Source: Rheinheimera sp. EpRS3 (lineage in GTDB: Bacteria; Pseudomonadota; Gammaproteobacteria; Enterobacterales; Alteromonadaceae). From it: a stretch of 64,000 bases of DNA. This document shows, in pieces, positions 26,274-37,647 of this stretch; position 1 is the stretch's first letter, and every line of letters starts with the position of its first letter. The stretch spans positions 186,001 through 250,000 of the forward strand of contig NZ_LNQS01000007.1 in the NCBI RefSeq assembly GCF_001513785.1, in the 5' to 3' direction. The notes under the pieces were generated by a model. It ran no database searches and was not told the origin of the DNA. It worked only from the letters and a program-made list of their open reading frames with translations. Position numbers and translations under genes: made by a program.

Positions 26274-28154
26274 TCAGTTAATGCTGCAACTGACACAGTA
26301 TGAATAAACACCGTTTGGATCATTAAACTGGTTTAGCAATACAAAATCCTGCTTCAGCTGTTTTGTCAGCTTGCCAAGCAGTTTTTGTTCGGCGCTTACG
26401 CTACCCTGTGGTAACCAGCCCTGTGCTTTTGCCTCACCCAGCAAGTCTTTAATCATCTGCTCACTTGGTGTCAGTTGTTGTTTAACGACTTTTACGTCGT
26501 ACTGGCTAAGGCCGGCTTTGTCTGCGGCGGCTTTAATGGCATCATCAATGTTGCCCAGTTTATCGACCAGACCAAGCTCCAGTGCCTTGGTGCCAGTCCA
26601 TACCCGGCCTTGTGCCACAGCATCAACTTCAGTGTTGGTCATATTACGGTTTTCGCCGACCATGGTTAAAAACTCTGTATAGCCACGTTCAATCAGTAAC
26701 TGAAATAAGTCTTTAGCTCTTGGATCCAGGCCTTTAAACAACGGCAAGCCTGCTGATAATCCGGCCAGTTCGGTTGTGCCAACACCATCGACATTTAAGC
26801 CCAGCGCCGGCAGAGCGTCTTCTGCGGTATGTAATAAACCGAAGATACCAATAGAGCCGGTGATGGTGGTAGGAGCGGCCCAAATTTCATTGGCTGGCGC
26901 GGCAATCCAGTAACCGCCTGAAGCTGCAACTGAACCCATAGAGGCAATAACAGGTTTACCTGCTTCGCGCAGTAAACGAATTTCCTGGCCGATAATTTCA
27001 GAGGCATAAGCACTGCCGCCTGGGCTGTCTATGCGCAATACCACGGCTTTTACCTTATCGTCATGGCGGGCCTGGCGCAGAAGCGCTGCAGTTGAATCAC
27101 CGCCAATAGAGCCGGCTTTGGCTACACCGTCAACAATAACACCGCGGGCAACCACTATGGCGACTTTGTCTGTCAGCGGGTTATCAAATTGCTGTGAGGG
27201 GATCACTAAATCGGCGTAGTCGCCAAAGGTCACGTGGTTGTAAGTGTGCTCGTCATTTTCGCCGACTATAGCAATAAGATCCCGGCGGAAAGCCTCACGG
27301 GTTTTAATGTTATCCACCAGACCGGCATTAACAGCATACTGGCTTAAATCACCTTCAGCGGCCTGCAGTTTTTCCAGCAAAGCAGCATAGGTTTCATCAA
27401 AGTTGTCTGCGGCGAAACCACGGCGGGCAGCAACCTGCTGTTTGTAATCAGACCACAGCTCATTTAACCAGGCAACGTTGGCCTCTTTGGCTTCGTCTGA
27501 CATATCGTTACGCAGGAAAGGCTCTACGGCAGATTTATAGGTACCAACACGGAACACATGAGTATTAATTTTCAGTTTTTCCAACGCATTTTTGTAATAC
27601 ATCGGATAGCTGCCATAACCTTCTAAAATAACTGCGCCCATCGGGCTTAAGCTGATTTCATCGGCGTAACTGGCCAGATAATATTGGCCCTGGCCATAGT
27701 AACCACCGTATGCCAGTACTTTTTTACCACTGGCTTTAAATTCTTCAATGGCAGCGCCAATCAGTTGCATTTTATCCAGTGAGCCACTGCCCAGCATAGA
27801 TAAGTCCAGCACCAGCGCCTGAATGCGATTGTCGCTGGTGGCGTTTTTAATTACGCTAACAACATCGCTTACCAGTACTTCAGGTGCATCTTCCTGGCCA
27901 CCCAGGCTTTCGTTTATTGCTGTAGCGATAGGATCTGTCCAGCGCTTTTCCTCTACCAGATCGCCGGTAAGATTAAGCACCAGCGCGGCGGTAGGGGGCA
28001 CGTCAACTTTATCGTCACCGCTGAAAATGGAGACAGCAATCAGCACAACAATACAAATAAACAGCAAATTAAGAATTACCGAGCGAAAACCGCGGTAAAC
28101 CCGGGCAATCGCCCCAAATAACCGGCGGATCAGGCCGGGTTTTTTATCAGTCAT
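26274..28154 (-). CDS. sppA: signal peptide peptidase SppA, 67K type
   Basis: 626 aa from the ATG at 28154 with AGGAT upstream. Inner-membrane serine protease that degrades cleaved signal peptides. One N-terminal membrane anchor (VILNLLFICIVVLIAVSIF, about residues 26-44), then two tandem S49 domains. The catalytic dyad matches E. coli Lys209/Ser409: Lys207 in GTYKSAVEPFLRNDM and Ser412 in SVAASGGYWIAAP. IDSPGGSAYASE is the conserved strand before the serine. The neighbourhood is as in E. coli (ydjA-sppA-ansA), though ydjA is now 5 kb away. Confidence 0.96.
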   Translation of the reverse strand: MTDKKPGLIRRLFGAIARVYRGFRSVILNLLFICIVVLIAVSIFSGDDKVDVPPTAALVLNLTGDLVEEKRWTDPIATAINESLGGQEDAPEVLVSDVVSVIKNATSDNRIQALVLDLSMLGSGSLDKMQLIGAAIEEFKASGKKVLAYGGYYGQGQYYLASYADEISLSPMGAVILEGYGSYPMYYKNALEKLKINTHVFRVGTYKSAVEPFLRNDMSDEAKEANVAWLNELWSDYKQQVAARRGFAADNFDETYAALLEKLQAAEGDLSQYAVNAGLVDNIKTREAFRRDLIAIVGENDEHTYNHVTFGDYADLVIPSQQFDNPLTDKVAIVVARGVIVDGVAKAGSIGGDSTAALLRQARHDDKVKAVVLRIDSPGGSAYASEIIGQEIRLLREAGKPVIASMGSVAASGGYWIAAPANEIWAAPTTITGSIGIFGLLHTAEDALPALGLNVDGVGTTELAGLSAGLPLFKGLDPRAKDLFQLLIERGYTEFLTMVGENRNMTNTEVDAVAQGRVWTGTKALELGLVDKLGNIDDAIKAAADKAGLSQYDVKVVKQQLTPSEQMIKDLLGEAKAQGWLPQGSVSAEQKLLGKLTKQLKQDFVLLNQFNDPNGVYSYCVSCSIN

Positions 28155-28299
28155 GGAAGTATCCTGTTTTAGATCAGCGTATGTGCATGTTGGTATGCTA
28201 ACCAATTTGGCTATAAAGGCTAAGTGGAATTTGTAAGTAAATGTGTAACACTTGCAGGCATAGTGTGGGTGGCTTGCTATCGGCTGACAAAGCAGCTAA

Positions 28300-30357
<2,058 letters not shown>

Positions 30358-30421
30358 ACCCATTTAAACACTGGCACTTATCTGGTGCCGGTACTGCACC
30401 TCATTAGCAACCGCTGCTAAC

Positions 30422-30444
30422 AAAGGCACCATTTTGGTGCCTTT
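30422..30444 (+). terminator. terminator-like hairpin after fadH
   Basis: AAAGGCACCA, loop TTT, TGGTGCCTTT: 10-bp perfect stem, 64 bases after the fadH stop; the following T tract is interrupted (GGTCTGTTT). Confidence 0.7.
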
Positions 30445-30600
30445 GGTCTGTTTAACACATTTACTGTTTTTATCTTGTGCTGGCGCAAAGTGTTATGCAT
30501 ATTGACTGCTAGTCTTTTCATCATGCAGGCTGCTATTCTGGTATCAGCTTTGCAAATTGCATAAAAAAAGCACACACAGCAATCACAACAGGGAGTTTCT

Positions 30601-31842
30601 ATGTCCGGGGTATTAACCATGATTCTGGCTGGCGGTGAAGGTACACGTTTGGCACCTTTAACCGGCATCAGAGCAAAACCAGCGGTACCGTTTGGCGGTA
30701 ATTACCGCATTATTGACTTTGTTATGAATAACTTTGTTAACTCAGATTTACTGCAGATTTTTGTTATTACACAGTTTAAGTCGCATTCTCTGATGAAGCA
30801 TTTAAGCCGGGCCTGGCGTGTAACCGGCCTGACAAACCGCTTTATTGACCCGATACCGGCACAAATGCAGACCGGTAAACACTGGTATTTGGGCACGGCA
30901 GATGCTATTTATCAAAACCTGCACTTAATTCAGGGCTTAGATCCTGAGCATGTCTGTGTGTTTGGTGGCGACCACATTTATAAAATGGATGTGCGCCAGA
31001 TGCTGGATTATCACCGCCATCATAATGCTAAGCTTACTGTTGCAGCTATTCCGGTACCGGTAGAGCAGGCACATGAGTTTGGTGTGATAGAAGTAGACGC
31101 CAGTGGCCGCATGATCGGCTTTGAAGAAAAACCCAAAACTAACCCTAAAACCATTCCGGGTAGGCCGGGTTTTGTACTGGCGTCTATGGGAAATTACATT
31201 TTTGAAGCCAAAACGCTGGTAGATGTATTGGAAGAAGATGCAAAGCAAGCTGATTCAAAGCATGATTTTGGTCACAACATTATTCCTGGCCTTTATCCGT
31301 CGGGAGATGTTTATGTTTATGATTTTTCATCTAACGTTATTCGTGGTGAAAGCCAGAGCAGCAGTGGGTACTGGCGCGATGTGGGTACGATAGATTCTTA
31401 CTACGAAGCCAATATGGATCTGATCTCAGTAGAGCCACCATTTGATTTATATAATAAGTACTGGCCGTTACGTGGCTATACCCCCCCGGTACCGCCGGCA
31501 AAATTTGTTCATGATGAAGCAAACCGCACCGGCCAGGCGATAAGCTCTATGGTGGCGTCAGGCTGTATTGTCAGTGGTTCTATCGTGTATCAGTCTATTT
31601 TGGGCTATAACGTGCATGTACACAGCCACAGCTATATTGAAAAATGTGTGCTGATGGGCAACAACGATATTGGCCGTGGTTGTCGCATCCGCCGCGCCAT
31701 TATTGATAAAGATGTGAAAATTGCGCCAGGTACTATCATTGGTGAAGATCCGGTGTTGGATAAACAACGCTTTCATGTCTCTGCAAGTGGCGTTATTGTG
31801 ATCCCCAAAGGCGCGATGATTGGTTTTGATAAAGCTGAGTAA
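30601..31842 (+). CDS. glgC: glucose-1-phosphate adenylyltransferase
   Basis: ADP-glucose pyrophosphorylase, 413 aa, the committed step of glycogen synthesis (glucose-1-P + ATP to ADP-glucose). Nucleotide-binding start LAGGEGTRLAPLTGIRAKPAVPFGG, substrate strands HWYLGTADAIYQN and FGGDHIYKMD, and FEEKPK are present. The C-terminal left-handed beta-helix with hexad repeats (SGCIVSGSIVYQSILGYNV...GRGCRIRRAIIDKDVKI) is complete. GGGAG lies 6 bases before the ATG. glgA follows after 9 bp, so glgC-glgA form an operon apart from malQ-glgB-glgX and pgm-glgP. Confidence 0.97.
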   Translation: MSGVLTMILAGGEGTRLAPLTGIRAKPAVPFGGNYRIIDFVMNNFVNSDLLQIFVITQFKSHSLMKHLSRAWRVTGLTNRFIDPIPAQMQTGKHWYLGTADAIYQNLHLIQGLDPEHVCVFGGDHIYKMDVRQMLDYHRHHNAKLTVAAIPVPVEQAHEFGVIEVDASGRMIGFEEKPKTNPKTIPGRPGFVLASMGNYIFEAKTLVDVLEEDAKQADSKHDFGHNIIPGLYPSGDVYVYDFSSNVIRGESQSSSGYWRDVGTIDSYYEANMDLISVEPPFDLYNKYWPLRGYTPPVPPAKFVHDEANRTGQAISSMVASGCIVSGSIVYQSILGYNVHVHSHSYIEKCVLMGNNDIGRGCRIRRAIIDKDVKIAPGTIIGEDPVLDKQRFHVSASGVIVIPKGAMIGFDKAE

Positions 31843-31851
31843 GGATAAGTA

Positions 31852-33264
31852 GTGCGGATACTGTTTATATGTAGTGAGTATGAAGGCCTGATTAAAACCG
31901 GTGGCCTGGCTGATGCCTGTCGTGGTCTGGCACAAAGCCTGGTTACACAGGGCCATCAGGTAACAGTGATATTACCGCGTTATGGTGTTTTGTATCAGCA
32001 GCCTACTACAGAGCTGCAACCGGTTTATTTCCAGTTGGCGGGGCGCGGTTTTGGTTGTGCGGTGCATCAGCTTGCACTGGATAACGTCAATATTGCGCTG
32101 GTAGAGCATCACGACTTTTTCCGCCGTGAGCGGCCTTATGACGATGGAGAGCACGGCTACACGGATAACCCGTTGCGGTTTGCTTTTCTGTGTAAAGCCG
32201 CGCTGGAGTGGGCGCTGCAAAGCGGGCAACAGTTTGATTTGATCCACGGCCATGACTGGCAAAGTGCAGCGGCAGCCTATTATCTGAAACAGCATTATGC
32301 TGCAACTGAGCTGGCAAAGGTGCCGTTTATCTTTAGCATTCACAACGGTGCTTATCAGGAAAAATGCGCACCTCACTGGCATCAGGAGCTGGACATTGAA
32401 CCGCAGCGCCATGATGAGCTTAATTTTCTGGCCATAGCACTGCAATATGCCGATAAACTTAACACCGTAAGCCGTGGTTACCGCGATGAGTTAATGCATG
32501 AACCGGAAGCCGCCGGGTTGTCAGCACTGTATCAGCAGCGCGCAGCTGATTTTATCGGTATTTTAAATGGCTGTGATTACAATATCTGGCATCCGGCAAC
32601 GGATGTATATTTACCTGCTAATTATGACGCCGACAACCTCACTGGCAAAGCACAGTGTAAAGCCATAATCCGCACTCAGCTGGAGCTGGCATCCAGCAAA
32701 GCCCCCTTGTTTGTTGCAGTAAGCCGCTTAACCGGACAAAAAGGTTATGATTATCTGATCCCCGCGCTTAAACACTGGCTTGGCACAACACAGGCTCAGG
32801 TCGTTGTTATGGGCACTGGTGAAGGCCGTTATTGCCGTGCACTGGCGCAGTTGCAACAGCAGTATCCTGAGCAGTTTCGTTTTGTGCAGGGCTTTAGTGA
32901 TGCAATGGCGCATCAGTTGGAAGCTGCCGGAGACTTTTTCCTGATGCCATCGTTGTTCGAGCCTTGTGGGCTAAACCAGCTATACAGTCTGCGCTATGGC
33001 ACTGTTCCGTTGGTGCGTTTAACCGGCGGCTTAAAAGACACGGTAAAACCCTGGCCAACCCGCAGTGCAACCGGTATAGGTTTTGCTGAACCTGATATTG
33101 CTGCAGTGGATGCAGCATTAAAACAGGCCGAACAGCTGTTTGCTAAAACGGCCAGTTATAAAAGAGTGCAACAAAATGGTATGGCACAAAACTTTAGCTG
33201 GCGCAGAGCTGCAGAGCAGTATCAGGCGTTGTATCAGCAAGCGCTGTGGGCAAAAGCGCATTAA
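31852..33264 (+). CDS. glgA: glycogen synthase (ADP-glucose)
   Basis: GT5 glycogen synthase, 470 aa from a GTG start with AAGGA 6 bases upstream (overlapping the glgC stop region). Transfers glucose from ADP-glucose to the growing alpha-1,4 chain. The N-terminal KTGGLADACRGLA motif binds ADP-glucose; the C-terminal domain has LMPSLFEPCGLNQLYSLRYGTVPLVRLTGGLKDTV with the conserved EPCG Glu. The N-terminal motif is KTGGLAD, as in typical GlgA. Operon with glgC. Confidence 0.96.
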   Translation: MRILFICSEYEGLIKTGGLADACRGLAQSLVTQGHQVTVILPRYGVLYQQPTTELQPVYFQLAGRGFGCAVHQLALDNVNIALVEHHDFFRRERPYDDGEHGYTDNPLRFAFLCKAALEWALQSGQQFDLIHGHDWQSAAAAYYLKQHYAATELAKVPFIFSIHNGAYQEKCAPHWHQELDIEPQRHDELNFLAIALQYADKLNTVSRGYRDELMHEPEAAGLSALYQQRAADFIGILNGCDYNIWHPATDVYLPANYDADNLTGKAQCKAIIRTQLELASSKAPLFVAVSRLTGQKGYDYLIPALKHWLGTTQAQVVVMGTGEGRYCRALAQLQQQYPEQFRFVQGFSDAMAHQLEAAGDFFLMPSLFEPCGLNQLYSLRYGTVPLVRLTGGLKDTVKPWPTRSATGIGFAEPDIAAVDAALKQAEQLFAKTASYKRVQQNGMAQNFSWRRAAEQYQALYQQALWAKAH

Positions 33265-33378
33265 AAATCAGCAGAATGGTTGAAAGGCGGTCATACGGGC
33301 GTGACCTTGCCATAATCTGATGTAAAGGTTACTGTTAATTTGCTAGGCTGCTCACAGCTAACACCATCGGGGTTTTTT

Positions 33379-33936
33379 ATGGATGCATTGACTTTACTCA
33401 CCAGCCGTTTTTCTTCAGCCCGTTTAACTGAACCTGCACCTGCAGGTGAGGTACTGGATAACATTAAACGCGCAGCATTGCAGGTGCCGGATCATGGTAA
33501 TTTGCGGCCCTGGCGTTTTGTTATTGCCGAGGGGCGTCAGGCGTTATGCCGCTTAGGCGATATTTTTGCAGAAGCTGCTGTAGAAGATGATCCTGCCATC
33601 GCTAACGAACTGTTAGAACGTGCCCGCCAGTTACCTTTACGAGCGCCTATGGTGGTGGTGTGTATTGCCAAAGCTGTAACACACGCTAAGGTACCGTTAA
33701 CTGAGCAACAGCAATCAGCTGCCTGCGCAGTCATGGCGATGCAGCAGGCTGCATTTGCTCAGGGGTTTGGCGGAATTTGGCGTACTGGTACCTACGCTCA
33801 GCTTGATTTTGTTAAACAAGCACTGGAGCTGGGGGAGGACGACGAGATAGTGGGCTTTTTATACCTGGGTACACCCAGTGGAGAACCAGCCAAAAGACAT
33901 ACACCCGATCCGGCAGAGTACTTTTCGTATCTTTAA
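33379..33936 (+). CDS. ydjA: NAD(P)H nitroreductase YdjA-like
   Basis: 185 aa from ATG 33379 (MDALTLLTSRFSSARLTEPAP), starting as E. coli YdjA does; an earlier frame extension to 33340 lacks support. FMN-binding nitroreductase fold: the LRPWRFVIAEG strand, the SAACAVMAMQQAAFAQGFGGIWRTG helix and the GFLYLGTPSGEP loop. Minimal-type nitroreductase; physiological substrate unknown. In E. coli ydjA is adjacent to sppA-ansA, so it looks like a displaced member of that group. Confidence 0.9.
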   Translation: MDALTLLTSRFSSARLTEPAPAGEVLDNIKRAALQVPDHGNLRPWRFVIAEGRQALCRLGDIFAEAAVEDDPAIANELLERARQLPLRAPMVVVCIAKAVTHAKVPLTEQQQSAACAVMAMQQAAFAQGFGGIWRTGTYAQLDFVKQALELGEDDEIVGFLYLGTPSGEPAKRHTPDPAEYFSYL

Positions 33937-33982
33937 GCTGAGTAGGGCACCAGTAATACTGGATTATATCGCAGGTATCTGA

Positions 33983-34016
33983 AGCTAATGGCAGTCAGCA
34001 TTGACTGCCATTAGCT
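33983..34016. repeat. perfect 15-bp inverted repeat between ydjA and fur
   Basis: AGCTAATGGCAGTCA, loop GCAT, TGACTGCCATTAGCT: a perfect 15-bp stem in the gap between convergent ydjA and fur. It probably acts as a bidirectional terminator, although neither side has a strong T-run. Confidence 0.75.
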
Positions 34017-34033
34017 ATTAACTGATTAATTTG

Positions 34034-34474
34034 TTAATTCATTTCACTGTTTTTCTTACACTGCACCGTGTCTTTACATTCACCATACAGGTACAAACTG
34101 TGATGTGTCAGCTTAATACCATTCTTTTGCGCAATCTCAAGTTGTTTTGCTTCAATCACATCGTCTTCAAACTCAATGACTTTGCCGCATTTTAAGCACA
34201 CCAGATGGTCGTGGTGACTGCCGCCGGTTAACTCAAACACCGACTTACCACCTTCGAAATGGTGGCGGGTTAAAATGCCAGCATCATCAAATTGGTTCAG
34301 TACCCGGTAAACCGTGGCCAGGCCAATATCTTCACCCAGCTCCAGCAGCAATTTGTACACGTCTTCCGCACTGATATGCTGGTGCTTTGGATCCTGCAGG
34401 ATCTCAAGGATTTTTACCCGTGGCAGGGTAACCTTCAGGCCGGCTTTACGTAATTCGCTATTGTGATCTGACAT
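34034..34474 (-). CDS. fur: ferric uptake regulator Fur
   Basis: 146 aa. Fe(II)-dependent repressor of iron-uptake genes. N-terminal winged helix (LKVTLPRVKILEILQDPKHQHISAEDVYKLL; LATVYRVLNQFDDAGILTRHHFEGG), C-terminal metal-binding domain with HHDHLVCLKCGKVIEFED and a second cysteine pair (YGECKDTVQC). Follows the E. coli order fur-fldA-ybfE-ybfF-seqA-pgm, interrupted by one DUF4442 gene on the opposite strand. No convincing Fur box is visible in the 154-bp upstream gap. Confidence 0.97.
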   Translation of the reverse strand: MSDHNSELRKAGLKVTLPRVKILEILQDPKHQHISAEDVYKLLLELGEDIGLATVYRVLNQFDDAGILTRHHFEGGKSVFELTGGSHHDHLVCLKCGKVIEFEDDVIEAKQLEIAQKNGIKLTHHSLYLYGECKDTVQCKKNSEMN

Positions 34475-34628
34475 AAAAACTCTAACTCTGGCTTATATAT
34501 GCAAAGGATTATAAAGACATTGGCCCGAGAATGAAATGGCAATATTCCGCTGTTGTGCGTAAAGCAAAGCTTGTACTTGGCAAACAGCGAAGTACAATAG
34601 CTCAAACAGGTCATACCAGAGTGTATTT

Positions 34629-35099
34629 ATGAAATGGGCATTTAATCCGGCGGTGATGCGCCACTTACTGAATTTTTGGCCGCCGTTTTTATTTCCGGGT
34701 ATTAAGGTTGCTGCGCTAAGCAGCGATTATCGCTACTGCCGTGTTGAGTTAAAATCGCGGCCGTGGACCCGGAATATTAATAATACCCAATTTGGCGGCA
34801 CCATGTTTGCTATGACTGATCCTATTTACCCGCTGATGCTGATGGGAGCTTTAGGTAAAGAGTATCTGGTATGGGATAAACAGGCAGATATTGATTTTAT
34901 TACACCGGGCAAGGGCAGGCTAACAGCAGAGTTTTGGTTGTCAGACGATACCGTTAATACCATCAAGGTCGCAACAGAGAGTGGCGACAAGCATTTTCCT
35001 CAGTTTAGTGTGCATATTAAAGACAGCCAGAACAACATTGTGGCAGAGGTAAACCGTACTGTTTATGTGCGTAAAAAAGCCAAATACCGGCCGGTTTAA
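34629..35099 (+). CDS. DUF4442 (hotdog-fold) protein
   Basis: 156 aa, no signal peptide. The pattern FPGIKVAALSSDYRYCRVELKSRPWTRN, NNTQFGGTMFAMTDPIYPLMLM and DIDFITPGKGRLTAEFWLSDD matches DUF4442, a family with the hotdog thioesterase fold. It is transcribed divergently from fur and convergently with fldA and thereby splits the usual fur-fldA pair. Enzymatic activity on acyl-CoA is possible but not shown by any motif here. Confidence 0.85.
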   Translation: MKWAFNPAVMRHLLNFWPPFLFPGIKVAALSSDYRYCRVELKSRPWTRNINNTQFGGTMFAMTDPIYPLMLMGALGKEYLVWDKQADIDFITPGKGRLTAEFWLSDDTVNTIKVATESGDKHFPQFSVHIKDSQNNIVAEVNRTVYVRKKAKYRPV

Positions 35100-35114
35100 A
35101 TTTTGCAGCATAAA

Positions 35115-35138
35115 AAAACCGGCTGTAAAGCCGGTTTT
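35115..35138. terminator. bidirectional terminator between the DUF4442 gene and fldA
   Basis: AAAACCGGCT, loop GTAA, AGCCGGTTTT: a 10-bp perfect stem with A-run on the left and T-run on the right, usable from both convergent genes. Confidence 0.88.
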
Positions 35139-35152
35139 GCTGTGGTGATTAT

Positions 35153-35683
35153 TTATAGACCTTCAAACTCTTTTAAGCTCATTTCTTCATAAATCTGCTT
35201 ACACCACTGCTTAACCCGTGGCTCTGTCAGTTCTGGCTGGCGATCTTCATCTACGCCCAGGCCAACAAAGTGGTTGCTATCAACCAGAGCTTTAGAGGCA
35301 ACAAAATTGTAGCCGGCAGTTGGCCAGTGCCCGACGATAATGGCGCCTTTTGGCTCGATAATATCGCGCAGGGTACCCATGGCATCAAGGAAGTACTCTG
35401 CGTAGTCTTCCTGATCACCGCAGCCAAAAATAGCCACTAATTTGTTGTTGAAGTCGATGTTTTCCAGCTCAGGGAAAAAATCATCCCAGTCGCACTGTGC
35501 TTCGCCGTAATACCAGGTCGGAATACCCAGTAACAGCAAATCAAAGGCTGCAATGTCCTCTTTGCTGCTTTTGGCGATATCACGCACGTCGAACAAGTGT
35601 TTGCCCAGTTCTTTCTGGATCATCTTGGCGATATGTTCAGTGTTACCGGTATCGCTACCGAAAAAAATGCCTACAGTTGCCAT
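35153..35683 (-). CDS. fldA: flavodoxin I
   Basis: 176 aa. FMN-binding electron carrier, here with the P-loop GSDTGNTEHIAKMI for the phosphate, PTWYYGEAQCDWDDF and FGCGDQEDYAEYFLDAMG for the isoalloxazine ring, typical of long-chain flavodoxins. Used with ferredoxin/flavodoxin reductase in biosynthetic reactions. First strand starts right after the ATG. ybfE lies 13 bp upstream in the same direction, so the order ybfF-DUF2788-ybfE-fldA is probably one minus-strand operon. Confidence 0.96.
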   Translation of the reverse strand: MATVGIFFGSDTGNTEHIAKMIQKELGKHLFDVRDIAKSSKEDIAAFDLLLLGIPTWYYGEAQCDWDDFFPELENIDFNNKLVAIFGCGDQEDYAEYFLDAMGTLRDIIEPKGAIIVGHWPTAGYNFVASKALVDSNHFVGLGVDEDRQPELTEPRVKQWCKQIYEEMSLKEFEGL

Positions 35684-35696
35684 TAATCTAACCTTC

Positions 35697-35969
35697 TTAC
35701 CTGGTTAACGCTTGTGTCAAAATATGTTCGATATACGCACTGCGTGTCATCTCAGCCTGATCTGCCTGCTGACTCAGCGCTGCGTATAGCTGGTCAGACA
35801 CTTTAAATTCAATGCGTTTTAAACCTTTACTGCGATCACGTTTGATTTGATTACGTTTGTTTAGTTTCAGCTGTTCTTCCCGGGGCAGCGGATTGGTTTT
35901 CGGCCGGCCAGGGCGCTTTTCCTGGGCAAATAAATCAATCGTGGTGCGATCAGTGGCTATCTTCGCCAT
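35697..35969 (-). CDS. ybfE: LexA-regulated protein YbfE, CopB-like
   Basis: 90 aa. Very basic N-terminal half (RPGRPKTNPLPREEQLKLNKRNQIKRDRS) and a C-terminal ribbon-helix-helix-like segment (LKRIEFKVSDQLYAALSQQADQAEMTRSAYIEHIL), as in E. coli YbfE. Probably binds DNA. Immediately upstream of fldA, matching the E. coli arrangement. A LexA box could not be confirmed by eye in the short 14-bp gap to DUF2788. Confidence 0.9.
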   Translation of the reverse strand: MAKIATDRTTIDLFAQEKRPGRPKTNPLPREEQLKLNKRNQIKRDRSKGLKRIEFKVSDQLYAALSQQADQAEMTRSAYIEHILTQALTR

Positions 35970-35983
35970 TAATCCTAACCTTA

Positions 35984-36181
35984 CTACTCAATAAAATAGG
36001 GCACTACGCTTTTGATAATAAATACCGCCGGCGACAAAAACAGCACCAGCCAGACAAAAAACTGTCCAAGCTTCGGTGCGTTACTTTTTTTCAGCACGTC
36101 TCGTATGGCCATTATAATAAACAGGTACAAAATACCAAGCCCAAGCCACAAACCTATCGCTTCAAACTGCTCTATAGCCAT
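35984..36181 (-). CDS. DUF2788 small membrane protein
   Basis: 65 aa with two transmembrane helices (AIGLWLGLGILYLFIIMAI; LGQFFVWLVLFLSPAVFIIK). The pattern matches DUF2788, found in Alteromonadales and Vibrionales beside the fldA/ybfE/ybfF genes. Absent from the E. coli version of this cluster. Function unknown. Confidence 0.85.
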   Translation of the reverse strand: MAIEQFEAIGLWLGLGILYLFIIMAIRDVLKKSNAPKLGQFFVWLVLFLSPAVFIIKSVVPYFIE

Positions 36182-36247
36182 AGCACGTTACCTGACCTGC
36201 AAAAAAAGTGCGCGCACTATAGCATAACTTCACCAAAATTTAGTGCG

Positions 36248-37021
36248 TTAGCTCAATAAAAAGTCCTTCACCAGCTTGGTAAAGGCTGCCGGTTTTTCAG
36301 CATGCAGCCAATGGCCGGTGCCCTGGATAATTTTCGCCTGCGCTGCCGGAAACACTTTTGTAATTGTGGCTTTATGTTCTGGTAGGATGTAATCAGAATC
36401 GCCACCTTTAATAAAGAGTACCGGCCCATGGTAACTGCCGCTGTCAATTGGATTACCAATTAACGCGGCATAGTTGTCGTAAAGTGCGCTGAGGTTAAAG
36501 CGCCACTGAAACGTGTCATTCTCTTTTATCAGGCTTTTTAGCAAAAATTGACATACGCCACTTTCTTTAACGTGTTGTGCCAGTTGCTTATCGGCGTCGG
36601 CCCGGTTTTCAATCTGTGTTAAATCAACTGAATTTAAGCCGGTAAAAATGCTGTTGTGCCGCGGCGGATACCCTACTGGCGCAATATCAGCCAAAATAAG
36701 CCTGGTTACACGCTCAGGGTAGGTAACGGCATAGGCCATGGCGAGCTTGCCCCCCATAGAGTGGCCGAGTATTGCTGCTTTTCTAACGCTAAGAGAATCC
36801 AGCGTTTGTGCAAGGTCTTCAGCCATCATTTGATAATTCATGTCGGCACTATGGCCGGAGCGGCCGTGATTGCGCACATCAACATTAATTACCTGGTATT
36901 GCTCACTTAAACTGCGTTCGATAACGCCGAGGTTCTCATAACTGCCAAATAAGCCATGAATAAGCACTACCGGCTCTTTGCTGCTATCTTGCAGGCCGCT
37001 GATATGGGTATGTAAAAGCAT
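36248..37021 (-). CDS. ybfF: alpha/beta hydrolase YbfF (esterase)
   Basis: 257 aa. Alpha/beta hydrolase with the oxyanion strand [15 protein letters not shown], nucleophile elbow GHSMGG, a late acidic strand [14 protein letters not shown] and the catalytic His in [12 protein letters not shown]. coli YbfF is an esterase with acyl-CoA/thioester activity; the substrate here is not evident. Divergent from seqA, with a 108-bp gap that must hold promoters for both directions. Confidence 0.92.
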   Translation of the reverse strand: MLLHTHISGLQDSSKEPVVLIHGLFGSYENLGVIERSLSEQYQVINVDVRNHGRSGHSADMNYQMMAEDLAQTLDSLSVRKAAILGHSMGGKLAMAYAVTYPERVTRLILADIAPVGYPPRHNSIFTGLNSVDLTQIENRADADKQLAQHVKESGVCQFLLKSLIKENDTFQWRFNLSALYDNYAALIGNPIDSGSYHGPVLFIKGGDSDYILPEHKATITKVFPAAQAKIIQGTGHWLHAEKPAAFTKLVKDFLLS

Positions 37022-37129
37022 AGAAAGCTCATTTGGTTAACGGGCAGGCTAGTCTACCAAATCATGCCGCTGGCGTCAGTCGATAAGGCTTTATATAATG
37101 AGGTCACTTTTAGCGCGCGGAATAAATAT

Positions 37130-37636
37130 ATGAAAACCATCGAAATAGATGACGAGCTATACCAATACATTGCCGGTCAGACTCAAAAAATTGGTGAGAG
37201 TGCCTCAGAGATCTTAAGGCGCTTATTACTTGGTGACGATACTGCTACTGTAGTACAGGCCGTTGAGCCTGCTGCATCAGCACCTGCATCGCCAGTCAGC
37301 AGTAGTATTTTCGACTTAATAAATAAGCAGGACTTACCGGCTGAATCGAGTGTCGTCGGCCGCTTTTTGTTTATTTTGTCAGCGCTGGCCCGGGCGCATA
37401 AAAAGCAGTTCAACAAAGTGCTGGATATTAAGGGCCGTAACCGGCTGTATTTTGGCCGCAGTGCAGAAGAGCTGTCAGAGGCTGGCAGCAGCACCAACCC
37501 AAAACAAATTCCTAATACTGAATTTTGGGTGATCACTAACTCCAATACCACACGCAAAAAAATGATGCTGACTGAGACAGCCATTAAACTCGGCTATAGT
37601 GAACAGGATGCAGAACGTATTCGCGATTTGTTATAA
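37130..37636 (+). CDS. seqA: negative modulator of replication initiation SeqA
   Basis: 168 aa from ATG 37130 ([19 protein letters not shown]), the standard SeqA N-terminus; the frame is open upstream but lacks support. N-terminal oligomerisation domain ([10 protein letters not shown]), a Pro/Ala linker, and the C-terminal hemimethylated-GATC-binding domain ([40 protein letters not shown]). SeqA implies Dam methylation in this organism. pgm begins 11 bp after the stop, as in E. coli. Confidence 0.95.
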   Translation: MKTIEIDDELYQYIAGQTQKIGESASEILRRLLLGDDTATVVQAVEPAASAPASPVSSSIFDLINKQDLPAESSVVGRFLFILSALARAHKKQFNKVLDIKGRNRLYFGRSAEELSEAGSSTNPKQIPNTEFWVITNSNTTRKKMMLTETAIKLGYSEQDAERIRDLL

Positions 37637-37647
37637 AAGGAAAAGTT

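Noticed and set aside
30481..30600. TTGACT at 30502 as -35 of a glgC promoter
   Set aside because: No acceptable -10 hexamer lies at 16-18 bp spacing.
31972..32445. 157-codon antisense frame within glgA
   Set aside because: Shadow of the glgA coding strand; no ribosome-binding site, no homologous pattern.
34475..34628. Fur box in the fur upstream region
   Set aside because: No 19-mer close to GATAATGATAATCATTATC could be found by eye.
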